Shown in pieces: positions 43,461 to 55,553 of a stretch of 64,000 nt of DNA. Under the pieces are notes generated by a model. The model was not told the DNA's origin and did not search any database. It was given only the letters and a program-made list of their open reading frames with translations. The translations under genes and the position numbers were made by a program. The stretch comes from Thalassia testudinum (taxonomy: Eukaryota; Streptophyta; Magnoliopsida; Alismatales; Hydrocharitaceae), in NCBI GenBank assembly GCA_037157565.1, contig JAZHRO010000063.1, positions 158,584,501-158,648,500 on the forward strand, written 5' to 3'. Within the stretch, counting starts at the first letter, position 1, and every line of letters starts with the position of its first letter.

Positions 43461-45172
43461 TGATTGATGTGTTTCGCATGGTAGAAATCGAGGTTTGGAG
43501 GAACCCGTCATTGTAGTCGCAAAACCCGTTATCAAATACAATTTACCGAAACTCCAAGGGAGTCCCAGGTCGAGCACAGAGAGGCGACGTTTGCTTTGCT
43601 TGAAAACTGCGCTTCATTTTATTTCTTTTTGGTATTTTGTGATTTTGTTATTTTTGTCGTGTTTTTGAAATAAAAAGACAAGTAGAATAAATTCACAAGA
43701 GAGATTGAATCAAATATGATATATTACACAAATGTCTATTACAATAATCTACGAAAGCATAAAAGAGAGGGAGGTGAGAAGGAATCTCCCGAATCGGCTG
43801 TTCGGCGAGACGATGATGCTTGGTGGAAGCTTCGACGAAGGAGTTGAGGAGCAGGACAATGGAGGTGAGATGCAAGAGGACACCTGGTAGAGGAATGCTT
43901 TACTGAGGCTCTGGATGGAGGTGAGGAGGTGGAGGTGATCTGCTACTGGAAAGGAGGTGGGAGGACAGCTCCAAGGCGACCTATGAAGGTGATGGGATGA
44001 GGGATGAATATTTGGTGGGATAAAGGAATGCTACACTAATAGGAGGCCTTTGGAGCTTGAGAGTAAGCTCTCATGGAGCTTTGGTAAGCTACTAGTGCTT
44101 AGGAGTAGGTGGGAGTAGAGTAGGTAGAGATGGTTTAGAATGGGGGGTGTAGGGGTGTTTATATAGCGGTGGAATGGAGGTGGTTTGCATGCATGAGCCT
44201 TTAGTGACATTTAAGACGTCTCTAAAGACCCACCAAAGACGTCGCTAGAGCATTCATGGGCCTTGGCTGGCGCTTGGAAGCTTGGTTGTAGCTGTCGTAG
44301 GGCGCGGCAATCGTTGGCCGTTGGATTAGGCGTAGATAGTTGTGATTGGGAGAGGAGAATGCACGCTCGCTCGCATTTGAAATCCGCACCACTAGCACGC
44401 GTGTTGGTAGCCGTCGGATGAGGCATCGCATGGTCGAGGCTCGCTCGCAGATCGCACGCACTTTGGTTTGAATTATGCGCCTCACACGATTGCGACGATC
44501 GGATGGCAGGCACCGCTCCTGGTCATCTTAAATGCACGTCCCAGATGGCACGCATGTGATCTGGCGTGTGCCCTCGCATCGGTGGGCTGCGTCAGATGGT
44601 GTGTGGAGAATCTCAACCGCTCGATCAAGATGTGCGACCATATTTCAGCTGGCGTTGTAGCGAGCGTGGCGAATTACAACTCGAACTCACGCTCGCTGTT
44701 TGAGAGCGCTTGTCTTCACCGTTATGCCAAAGTGGCGCTTTGTCGAGTGGAGGGCGATGCAGTCGTGTGTGCCTTGGCCGTTGGATGAAGATCCAACAGT
44801 TGAGATGCATCCTTCTTAAGGATGGGCGTGATGGCTTAGGTGGGGGCGGCTTGGATGGTGCCACGTGGCACCATCTGGGCCGTCTGACTTCATCCACTTG
44901 TAGAGGGTGTGATGGAGCTCTGATCAAGGTTATTTTCACGTTGATGGACTGCGATCGTTGCTCCAGATTCATCCGTACGGTCGAATTCATCTGAAGCTCG
45001 TAAAGATGTTGCACTACCTCCTGGTCATGTAAAATGGAAAAATTAATATACATAATACACAACTATCCTAAATGGCATGGATGTTATGTAGTATTTATAA
45101 CATGATATGTAATGCTAAGCCTAGAAACTATCATAAATAAGCATTTTATCATGAATTCATGTGTGTTTATCA
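43461..45172 (-). mobile_element. Element I: 5' LTR (right copy), 1712 bp
   Basis: Proposed start TGATTGATGTGTTTCGC at 43461. tRNA-Asp-like stretch GTCATTGTAGTCGC (43507-43520) and U5 motif CAGGTCGAGCACAGAGAGG (43568-43586). It ends GTGTGTTTATCA at 45172. It carries the same U3 architecture as LTRs B and E. Confidence 0.8.
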
Positions 45173-45785
45173 ATTACCACAAGGAGAGGCGATGTAGACA
45201 CTTCTATGTCACATAAACTGCCTATTTATGCGTGTTCTTAGGCATATAATTGTATTCAGCATTATAAATATTGCATAGCATGCATCATTCTACATTTAGA
45301 TTAATTTGTACAAATTTTAGGTTAATTGGCCCTTTTTGTGGCCAAGGGATAGAGCGATATCATTTTCGGGCCTCGAATTAAAGATCCAACCAAAAGGATC
45401 TGATCCGGGTGACTATCGAAGTCCAGCGCCTATGAGATTGCCCCAATTGAATTTCCGTAGTATCAAATACAGTACGAAAAGGATCAGAGGTCAAGGGACA
45501 AGGTGGTGTAAATTCGTACCTTAAATGACAAATCCAACAGATGGGTTTAGATCGACGATTGCAGCCCAATGACATGAAAATCGATTCAATCCGAAAACTG
45601 TGGCATCATCTACAAGCATTGAACAAAGGACGACCCAAATGGTGCCACGTGGTGCCATCCAGGCCGTCCACAGCCACAGGCCTCGACCTCCTCATCAAAG
45701 GTCTCACGATCTGGACCGTTGGACTGAGATCCAACAATTGAGAGCACCGTGACCTTAAAACAAAAATGCGACCAAATTTGCCTGG

Positions 45786-45836
45786 TGGCGTAGCGGTTGG
45801 GCACCCTATCCAAAGCATGAGGTGTAGGTTCGAGGC
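45786..45836 (+). other. tRNA-like A-box/B-box module in LTR F
   Basis: TGGCGTAGCGGTT (45786-45798) and AGGTTCGAGGC (45826-45836) on the plus strand, the strand of the element. This is the clearest copy in the window. Confidence 0.6.
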
Positions 45837-46178
45837 ACGCTCCGCAGGCCAAGTCCACGAAGAAGAAGCGTAGGCAAAATTAGGTTGCCCAATCGAAGAT
45901 GAGTGGTTGTAGAGGTGACGACGTGGTGGCGTGGATGGGTGAGCATGAACACGTGCGTGATGATGCCTTGATACACGCGTGATCTGACGCACCACAAGAA
46001 GAGGCGCTGTGGTTGATGGCTTTTAATCCATCCGATACATCGATTGGACGGTTGATCTCGATGTAGTGCGATCTACGTGCAAGAATGACTGAAGGTGAAG
46101 AGCCGCAAACGTGGCTCTTTGAGGAGCGTCGGATCGAGATCTCACGATGCTCATTGAGGAGCAGCTTCAGTAATGCTT

Positions 46179-46275
46179 GCCTTTAGTGATGTGCATAAAT
46201 GTCACTAAAGGCCGCATAATTAATTCTAAGCCCTTAAAATGACATTTTTGCCCCCATATCTTCACCTATAAAAAG
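46179..46275 (+). promoter_or_regulatory. LTR F: inverted repeat and TATA box
   Basis: GCCTTTAGTGA (46179-46189) / TCACTAAAGGC (46202-46212), 11 perfect pairs, then CTATAAAAAG (46266-46275), about 53 bp downstream. Confidence 0.8.
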
Positions 46276-46860
46276 CCTACCCCTCCCACACATTTCACCA
46301 TCCCTTCTTTTCTCCTCTCACCTCCTCCAAAGCTCTACGAATTGGTCCCATACTTGGGATGCCCCATTAGAGCTAGAGTAACATAATTTTCCTATCTTCT
46401 CACCCCCTTTCGTGGAGCATCTCGTGGAGCATCTCGTGGTTGTCTTCTCACCACCATTCGGGAAGCGGATTCTACTGCAACGCTGCCCTGCTTTGTCCTC
46501 CATCCTTCAGCTTCGTCCTCCCTCATCCAGCATCTCACCACCCTCTTCCAGGCACCTCGTCAACGTGGTTCATCCTCCAAGCAACCATCGAGAAGGATTT
46601 TCTTATCCTCTCATTTTATCGCTTTCTAGTGTAGATTTAGAACTTTATAGTTATAGAAATTAGTTGTAATGAAAGGGTGGTTATAAATATTGGTTCTCTT
46701 TCTCTCTCTTTTCTCTGTATTATTCTATCTCTTTCTTCTATTATTTATTATTTAAGTACAATAGCTAGTGTAGATTTAATTTGACTAGCTAATCTACTTC
46801 GTGAAAATAATTCTAAACACGATTTTTAATCAAACGTTCGCACCCCTGTGTTCAACCCAA

Positions 46861-48497
46861 TGTTGCATGCGGAAAACTACGTGATCGAAGTTGGTTTCGA
46901 AAAACCCGTCGTAGTTTGATTTGTGAAGAAATCCGTCAACAAATAAATTTATATCAAAATTTTAAGAATTCCGGGTTGAACACTGGGAGGCTACGTCGAT
47001 CTAAAATCCGTGATTTATATTTTTTTGTGTTTTCGTTTGAAATAAAATAATTACACTGGAATTGATATAAATAATAAGAGAGAGAAAGAGAGAACAGTCA
47101 CTTAATATAATCAGAATATTTTTACAACTACAAAGTAGGAAATGATTACAATTAGAAAATAGAAATTCTATTCTAGAAAGCAATTAAAAAGAAGGGAGAG
47201 AGATGTTATCCTCCTTGACGACTGCTTGGAGGATGAGCCAGATGGAGCTTGGAAGACAGAGGATAGAGAGGGGAGGAGGACGAAGCAGGAAGAAGTCGGA
47301 ACGAGGCAGCACGTCGTCGTCATCGCGGGATCCACTTCTGGAACAGGGGTGAGAAAATTGGATTTAGCTCTAGAATAGCATCCCGGGTGTGGGACAAGCT
47401 TCTCTTGAGCTTTGGAGAGGGAGAGAAGTGAAGAAAGGGATGAAGAAGAAGTGGAGGTTGGGTTTCCTTTTATAGTTGTAGGAATTAAGGGCAAATTTGT
47501 CATTTTAAGCTTAAAACATTAATATCAGGTCTTTAGTGATGGATTTATCCGTCACTAAAGGTCTGATCGTGGCCGACGTGCACGCGCCGCACATGCCTCC
47601 CCGCCTACTATGCTCAAAATGCCCACTCACATTCTTTAAATCTTAGTCGTCCGATTGCGAGATCGGACGGCTCAGATTTATCCTTGCACGCGCCTTCATC
47701 TGCACCTTCACCACGCGCCCACGTGCGATTGGGAGTGCGTGTTGTGCATCAGGTCGCGCGTGTGCGCTATTGGCTGATTCGAGCTGCCTGCAGCCGATCG
47801 CACAGTCGCGATTACTTGCCCGCGTGCTACGGGTGGCGAGTCGAACGAGCGTCGTGCGCTCGCGCAACACCGTTCGACTGCTGTGTTGCGACGCTGCTTT
47901 GTTGCGATTACAAATTATGCGCGCGCGCTTCACGGTCATTGGATCAAGATCCAACGGCCCAAATCGTGTGTTAGAAATCCTTTGGAGATGCAGTGGCGGT
48001 TCTTAGGGCCGATTGGGCGGCTAGGATGGCACCACGTGGCGCCATCTTGGCCGTCCATCTTCTACGTGTTGTAGATGGTGCTACGGATGTCGGATTGGAT
48101 CAAATTTCACACCATTAGGCTGCGATCATCAATCCGAACCCTTCTGTGCGGTCGGATTTGTCGTTGGAAGTGTGAATTGGCACCATCTTTGCCCTTGATT
48201 TTTAGGCTTCCTCGATCTTTATTTGGTGCTACGGATGTTCGATCAGGGCGATCTTGGAGTCGTTGAACTCCAATCGTCACCCTAATCAGATTCGTATGGT
48301 TGGATCTTCGATCTGAGGCCTCAATTAAAAATCACCCTGTCCCTGACCATAAAAGGAGACAATTACTATACAATTTATACAACTTGACCTAAATGCATGA
48401 TTATGCATGTTATGCACTATTTACAATGTATGATGCTAATATGACACTAAGAACATGCATTAATAGACATTTTGGCTATTTACATGTATGCACATCA
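46861..48497 (-). mobile_element. Element E: 3' LTR (left copy)
   Basis: Starts TGTTGCATGCGG and ends ATGCACATCA. TATA 47466-47475, inverted repeat 47531-47560, degenerate tRNA-like boxes 47838-47880, and TTGGATC-AA-GATCCAA near 47939-47954. Confidence 0.95.
47466..47560 (-). promoter_or_regulatory. LTR E (left): TATA box and upstream inverted repeat
   Basis: CTATAAAAGG on the minus strand (47466-47475). CTTTAGTGA (47531-47539) / TCACTAAAG (47552-47560), with inner pairs GGA/TCC. The right copy has TATA 57406-57415 and repeat 57471-57500, with one mismatch. Confidence 0.75.
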
Positions 48498-48534
48498 CAC
48501 TCCCATGCCTATCTTTTGCTAGTCCCTAGTAAAA
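48498..48534 (-). other. Element E: polypurine tract and hairpin
   Basis: CACTCCCATGCC beside the LTR end, a weakened tract, then TTTTGCTAG-TCC-CTAGTAAAA (48514-48534), 9 pairs with one G:T. Confidence 0.75.
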
Positions 48535-49745
48535 ACTGCATGCTATTTATAAAAGGATTAGGGTTGGATTACTCGAGCACAAGTCATTTTCAACATTAAG
48601 AAATTTTTACTTAGGACCTGAACTTTCAAAGACACAACAGCTCCCAGGTATCTGCTAAAATGCAGACCGCCTCATGCTATCACCTTATTCAAAGAAAGAT
48701 CTCTTTTTCTCCTTTTTCTTCTTTTCTAATTTTTTTTTATTTTTGAGTTTAGGGTTACAGAGTGGCTTTCTACAACCACTCAACCCACCCAAGACTTGAT
48801 GAGAACTCTAAGTTCTAAGCATCTTTTTGTGAAAGTGATAGACTCGTTGATCGGCAATTAAAATGGACTTCGAGTTTCTACGCCCCTAGGTGACCTTAAA
48901 AAAAAATCTGCCTAAAGGTGTATCTATACAACCGGTAGCTTTCTCCCTGCTTTTGCTTTTTATGGGGTCAACACAAGGGTGAATCTAGTGTATATCTCCC
49001 TGGCTTATTCTACTTCGCCACTTCTTCCTAAGTGTTTTAGGAATTTGACGTGCATTTCTTGAGTTGGGTTTTAGACAACCTACTAATGGGAAGTTACCCA
49101 CAATAACTTACCAGCCATACTTGTGTGGTGAAGTATGGCTTATTTCTTTTGTTTTCTTTTTCTCCTTTTCTTTTTCTTTTTCTTTTCTCTTTTTGGACTT
49201 TCTTTTTTTTTTTTTTAAGTAGGTGGCTTCTCTGGTCTAAGATTTACCTAAAGGCAGCAGGAAAAGAATGGTCCAGTGGCTGGGCTCTAGACAACCTACC
49301 TATGGGCTGTTACCCATGATAACTTGCCAACTATACCACCCTAGAAGGTTCATTAGCTACCCAATTTTCGTTAAAACCGCTGAACAACGAGTCAGTGACG
49401 AATAGTGTGTAGATGCTTTAGACTTAAAGTTCCCTCAAATCAGAGGGTGGGTTGATAAGTCATATACTTATCACCCAAACTTATTTAATAAAATTGAAAT
49501 AGAATTTAGGATAGTGAGGACTCGATAAATAAATTCACATTTTAGTGGATACCCGGGCTGATTAAGCCCAAAGACCTGAAGGGTCTTAGTGTTCCTAAGA
49601 TTGAAAAGTCCTAATGCCCAAGTATTCTTTCCTAATTCAAATTTTTTTTATTTAATGTATCTATAAGAAAACAAGTAGAATTTACATGAATTCCACAGAG
49701 CTGACAAATTGATTAAGAAATGAATCCATCCCCCCATGCCTAGCT
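48535..49745 (-). other. Element E: 3' non-coding region
   Basis: No ORF is supported. It has CTCCCAGGTATCTGCT (near 48644), GTATATCTCCCTGG (48990-49003), and two copies of the direct repeat TAGACAACCTAC...ATGGG...TTACCCA...AACTT (49071-49120 and 49288-49340), as in B. The internal tract CCCCCCATGCC (49730-49741) is followed by CAATG-TTCA-CATTG (49750-49763). Confidence 0.65.
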
Positions 49746-49959
49746 GATACAATGTTCACATTGATAATAAAAGACATGAAAGGAAGGTAGAATGTATAAG
49801 ATATCACTTGAATATGATGCTCGGGTCAGCTCTGAGTCAGACTATACAATTGCTGAGTCTAATGCCATCAGCTAGGCGAGTTCAGCCAAAAGGATCACAA
49901 CATGATGAGAGCAATCGTGTTTGAGATGGGTTGTAGAACAATACGGTCAATAAAAGGCT

Positions 49960-51240
49960 TCAGACTTTGAATGTATTACTCGTCTTTAGGTCAAAAATCT
50001 GAACAGCCTCGTTTGGAAAAATTTGATCAATGATAAACAGGTCATTCCATTTTGACCTAAGTTTGTTGGGAAAGAGCTTAGGTTGAGAATAGAAGAGCCA
50101 GACCTTCTTGTTCGGTTCAAAACTCTTGCGGGATATCAATTGGTCATGAAGAGCTTTGGTCCGAGCCTTGTAGATCTTGGCATTCTCGTACGCATCATTT
50201 CTAAGCTCCTCCAACTCAGATAGTTGGAGTTTCTTGGTCTTTCTGGCTAAACTTAAATCCAGATTGCACTACTTGATTGCCCAGAATGCCCTATGTTCAA
50301 TTTCTACAGGTAAATGGCATGCCTTTCCATACACCAGATGAAATGGTGACATGCCGATAGGCATTTTGTACGTTGTATGGTAGGCCCAAGGAGCATCCTC
50401 AAGCTTTTGAGTCCAGTCTCTACAATCAGGCCTAACCATCTTCTAAAGAATATTCTTGATCTCCCGATTGAAGATCTCAGCTTGTCCATTCGTCTGGGGA
50501 TGGTAAGGTGTGGAGATTCTGTGATTTACCCCGTATTTTGCCAGTAAATTATGAAATTGGGTATTAGTGAAGTGAGAACCACCATCGCTGATGATGGCCC
50601 TCGAAATCCCAAACTGGCTGAAGATGTTCTTGACGAAATCGATGACCACCTTGTGGTCATTGGTTCGGGTAGGAATGGCCTCGATCCACTTGCACATGCA
50701 ATCAATAGCGACGAGAATGTACTGATGTCCAAATGAAGGGAGGAAGGGTCCCATGAAATCGATGCCCCAAACATCGAATATTTCGACGGGAAGAATCGGG
50801 CTTAGGGGCATCATGTCTCTCTTGGTTATGCTCCTAAGTGCCTGGCATCGAGAACACGGCCTTGAGAATTCCTGGGCATCTTTGAATAAATACGGCCAAA
50901 AGAATCCAGATTGCAAAGTTTTTGCAACTGTCTTTTTCCTGGAGAAATGTCCACCACATGCAGATGCATGGCAGAAGTCCAGTATACTTTTGAATTCACT
51001 CTCTGGAACACATCGACGAATAATCTGATCGGAACCAATGCGATACAATTCAGGGTCCTCCCAGAAGTAATATTTGGCCTCAGATTTGAGTCTATCTCAT
51101 TGTTGCTTGGTCCAATCCTGAAGGATTTGACCAACTACCAAATAGTTTATGCTATCTGCAAACCATGGAGTTTGGACACCTAAAACTATAAGGATGGTCT
51201 CATCCAGAAAAGTATTAACAATCGGAATATCCAGATGAGA
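49960..51240 (-). pseudogene. pol: Element E: integrase region of pol
   Basis: The best integrase core in the window: open from 51048 to 50443. Zinc-finger residues FCHASACGGHF ... CSRCQ, first Asp in GIDFMGPFLPS (near 50755), second in ISDGGSHF (near 50585), Glu in NGQAEIFNREIKN (near 50475). TAG codons at 50443 and 50269 and a change near 51060 interrupt the frame. The C-terminal part ELEELRNDAYENAKIYKA...FPNKLRSKWNDLF ends at 49960. Confidence 0.9.
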
Positions 51241-51249
51241 AGAGTCACT

Positions 51250-52670
51250 CAGAAGTCTCAAAAGATGATCCACCACCACATTCTATGCCTTAGATTTATC
51301 CTTGATTTCAAGATCAAATTCTTGAAGTAGAAGAATCCATCGAATAAGCTGGGGTTTGGCATCCTTTTTGGCCAAGAGATGTCTCAAGGCCAAGTGGTCG
51401 GTATATATGATGACGTGAGACCCTAAGAGATAAGCCCTGAATTTCTCCAAAGCAAATACTACAACTAATAATTCCTTCTCAGTAACAGAGTAATTCCTCT
51501 AGGCCTCGTCTAGAGTTTTACTAATGTAGTATATGATAGAAGGCTTCCTATCAATCTTCTAACCCAAAACATCCTTGACCTCGTAATCAAAAGGGTCGGT
51601 CATGATCTCAAATGGGGCTGTCCAAACTAGTGGTTGCAACACCGGAGCACAAGTGACTGTCATTTTAAGAAAATCAAATGCCTTACAACATGATTTGTTG
51701 AAATCAAATGGCGTATCCTTGGTGAGAAGGTTGCTCAGAGGGTGAGCAACCTTAGAAAAGTCCTCGATGAACCTCCTATAGAATTCCACATGACCAAGAA
51801 ATGATCGAATTTGTTTGACAGATGTGGGAGGAGGAAGTTTAGAGATAGGATCAACCTTAGCTTTGTTAACTTCGATACCCCGTTGAGAGATTACATGACC
51901 CAAGACGATGCCTTCTTGTGTCATGAAATGACTCTTTTCCCGGCTAAGGACCAATCTTATTTTGATGCATCTTTTAGGAATCATTTCAAGATTAGCCAAA
52001 CAAGAATCAAATGATTCTCCAAAAATAGAGAAATCGTCCATGAAGACTTCCATAAACTCTCCCACCATGTCTGAGAATATGGCTAGCATACACCTTTGAA
52101 AAGTCACAGGTGCATTGCATTAGCTGAATGGCATCCTATGGAAAGCAAAGGTTCCGTAGGGTAGGTGAAAGTCATTTTTTCCTAATCCTCGGGATGGATA
52201 GGGACTTGATTGTATCCTGAGTAACCGTTAAGGAAACAGAAGTACTTTTGCCTGGCTAGTCTTTCAAGGATTTGATCGATAAAGGGCAAAGGGAAATGAT
52301 CCTATTTCATGACTATGTTCAGCTTCCTGTAATCAATACAAACTCTCCAAGAGGAAGCTAAACGAGTTGTGACAAGTTCTCCTTTCTCGTTAGTCACAAC
52401 GGTAATCCTGGCTTTCTTGGGAACAATTTGCACGGGACTTACCCAAGGACTATCAGAGATCAGATAATTGATTCTTGCATCGAGCCACTTGATAATTTTC
52501 TTCTTGACCACTTCTCGCATATTAGGGTTTAATCTCCTCTGCATTTGGCAAGAAGGGCGGGATCCATCTTGCAAAAATATTCTATGATTGCAATAAGATG
52601 GCTTGATCCCCCTAAGGTCATGAATGGTCCAACCAATTGCCTCCTTTTGTTCCTTTAGGACCTTGATCAA
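51250..52670 (-). pseudogene. pol: Element E: reverse transcriptase and RNase H
   Basis: RT fingers open from 52670 to 52302 (MREVVKKKIIKWLDAR, SDSPWVSPVQIVPKKARIT, CIDYRKLN). A stop follows VMK, another follows HPED, and a frameshift lies near 52180-52150. Then QRCMLAIFSDMVGEFMEVF and the palm motif VFMDDFSIF (near 52035), RSFLGHVEFYRRFIEDF. RNase H has MTDPFDYEVKDVLG in place of the usual MCDASDYAIGAILG, then a TAG at 51559, TEKELL, YTDHLA and a TAG at 51293. Confidence 0.9.
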
Positions 52671-52688
52671 TTTAATCTCCTGCTCAGT

Positions 52689-53600
52689 TTATTTGGCATT
52701 GATAATCACAGGGAGCATCTTTTGAGGTCCCAAAAATTGATATTTCAAATTCTCAGGCAATGATTTCAGTTCAAGCTGGGGCGGGTTTTGGATTGAAGGT
52801 AAGAATGATGCTGATGAAGATTCATCAAGTGGAAGAGGTTGAAAATGAATAAAATCAATAACCTCTTCAGAATGTGGCGGGTTTGCCACAGAGGGTTGTG
52901 GGTCAGATTCATCACCACAGGAGGTACTTTCAATTGCAGAAACTGCAATACAAGTTTCAATATTCAAACTATCTTCCTCAGGTTTCTTTATAAATCCACA
53001 ATCCTTGAATTTGTTAATCGCCTTAAAAATATCCAATTTCAATTTTTGAACCCCAAAGGCGATTTCCATGCTACTGCTTTCACAGTTGATATTGGCCTTT
53101 GCGGTAGCTAGGAATGGATGACCCAGAATTATGGGCGTGTTCCTTAGATTTTCAGGTACATCCATGTCAAGGACAAGGAAATCTACACGAAAATAGAAAT
53201 CCTTAACCTTAACAATAAAATCTTCAATAATGCCTCACGGATTTGTGACCGAACGGTCCGCTAACTGCAGCATTACTAAAGTCGGTCGAAGTTCACCTAA
53301 TCCGAATTTCTTGTAAAGAGAAATCAAAATTAGGTTATTAGATGCACCTAGATCCAGAAGTGCTCTATCAAAAGTGTAATCTCCGATGACACAAGAAATA
53401 AAAGGAGCACCTGGATCTCTCTTTTTCTGAGGGAGGTGATGCAGGATAACATAACTAGCCTACTTGGAGAGTGCCACCCTCCTCAGAGCAGATTCTCTTG
53501 ACTTACGCTTCTATATGCATAAATCCTTCAAAAATTTAGCGTAAGCCGGTATGTGTTTTATAGCATCGAGGAGTGGGATATTGATCTCAACATGCTTGAA
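52689..53600 (-). pseudogene. pol: Element E: aspartic protease region
   Basis: ALLDLGASNNLILISLY (about 53375-53325), LQLADRSVTNP then a stop, and PIILGHPFLATAKANINCE in the ORF starting at 53165. The tail ends at PQLELKSLPENLKYQFLGPQ before RT. Confidence 0.85.
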
Positions 53601-53615
53601 TATATTCAAGAGCTC

Positions 53616-55553
53616 CTAGTTACTATCAACAAGGTTCTTCTTCCTAGGTTTAATCAAGGCCTCAGGAAAAAGAACATGAATTAGATCTTCGAAATCAGGT
53701 TCTTGAGCCTTGATTTCTTCTTCGAAGTTCTCCTTTCTCTCCTCAAACTTTCCAGGATTTGGTAGATCAGAACAGTGTGGTTGTGGATCTTGAGTTTGTT
53801 TTCCACTCCTCAAAGTAATTAAATTAGCAGATGCATACGGGTTTGGGTCATGGGGACGGTTAGGAAAGATTGGAGGGGCTTCATTAGCCAAAAACCTTTG
53901 ATTTGAAGAAGAAGCAGAAGAGGAAGGACCCTACTCAACCACTTGAGCATGTGCGTGTGGGTCCCTCTGATTCTCGTAACCTTAGGCTTGATTGCCCGAA
54001 TTCTGGATATCACATGGGTTGGGTACAAGTTGAGATGGCAGAGATCCGGGTTGATGAGAATTAGCAATGAACCCATTTTGCAAGTTTTCCAGCGAGGATT
54101 TCATTTGCTGCATGAGCTAGAGCATAGATCCTTGCATTTATACTATCTGTCGGTTCAAATCAGCCCGCCCTATGGGTTGACGGGCATTCCAAGATGGCTG
54201 ATTGACCTGATTCGGGTGCAGTTGAGTGTAAACATGACCCTGACCCATTGGTCTTTGCGGAGCATAGTTGTTGGGTCGAAATTGGGTCTGCTGCCCCGGG
54301 TTTTTCCAAGAAAAGTTAGGGTGGTTCCTCCAACTCGGATTATAAGCATTGGAATAAGGGTTGGACCTAACATTCTCGTGTACAGCACAAACATCCTCAT
54401 AGGGTGAGGATGGAGAGAAAGAAAGGGTGGGATCGGAGAAATTGGGATCAAGGGCCCCAGTTTGGAACTCGTGGGATTTCGAATAATGCTGACTCAAGTT
54501 GAGCCGCATTAAGTTGATTCACGAACACCTGTCCAGAAGGAGCTCGCGACGAATGGAATCCTGAATTCTGGGATTGAGTGGATCGAGAATTGTTCATTGA
54601 ATTTCTAGCCATCCACTCCTCCATCCTTCTGGTAACCAAGTCCACCTTATCTAGTTTATTGCAAATCAATTTCATATCGAATGAATGATAGTTGTGGACT
54701 TCATTAACATTCGATTTGGGTTGTTGAGATCGGTTAAAAGTATCCATGGAGGCATGATTGATCGAATTCTCGCTCATCTCCTCAAACAAATCGTGTGCAC
54801 TATCTGCGTCTTTGTTGAGGAAATTGCCTCTGCAAGAAGCGTCCATGTGATTTCTGAGTTGCTCAGTCAACCTGTGGTAGAAGATCTACACGAGCTGCCA
54901 TTTTGGCACCTTGTGGTGTGGATGCCTCCACAATAAGTCATGGAATCGCTCCCAGGCAACATGAAACTGCTCCCCCTGCCGCTGGGTGAAGGTAGTAATC
55001 GCCTGTCTCAAAGTATTGGTATGTCTAACAGGGAAGAATTTCTTCAGGAAAGTCGATTTCAAATCATTCCAAGTTGCAATTGGCCTTCCTATAGTCCTGT
55101 ACCAATGAGTGGCTTTATCCCTAAGAGAGTGGGGGAAGAGCCTCATGATCATCTACTCATTCACGTTTCGTGCCTTGGTGGTCTGGACCAAAGTGGTCAA
55201 GTCCTCCAAGTGTTGAAACAGGTCTTCAGAGCCAAGCCTATGGAAATGTTTGATCAGGCTCAACACTTGGAGCTTGATTTCTACGTCACTGGCAGGAATC
55301 TGGACACTAGGATGTTCCTCGTAATTTGAAGGATCATAAAAATCCTTCAAGGGCTGAGCACCCTGCATTCTCTGGAACCATTCTTTCATTCTCTACATTT
55401 GTTCCAGCTGCCTTTGAAATACCTCCTGTGGATTTTGAGGCAGAGGAGGCTATTGATCGACCATGGGTCAATTTGGCCAAAATTTAATCTACGCCTCCTA
55501 GAATACTCTAGTGGTCCTTCCAATCAGGGATTCAATGACCTCCTTCCCAGCAT
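53616..55553 (-). pseudogene. gag: Element E: gag
   Basis: The start at 55553 gives MLGRRSLNP followed by a stop. The conserved core runs DFYDPSNYEEHPSVQIP, FHRLGSEDLFQHLEDL, FPHSLRDKATHWYRTIGRPI, TFLKKFFPVRHTNTLRQAIT, HPHHKVPKWQLV and DASCRGNFLNKDADSAHDLF. The C-terminal Asn/Gln/Pro-rich part is split into several frames (54509-53616). No CCHC knuckle was seen. Confidence 0.85.

Noticed and set aside
45786..45836. A functional tRNA gene
   Set aside because: A- and B-box-like motifs are present, but I could not fold an acceptor stem or anticodon arm, and there is no T-run terminator at the right place. It is better described as a tRNA-like relic.
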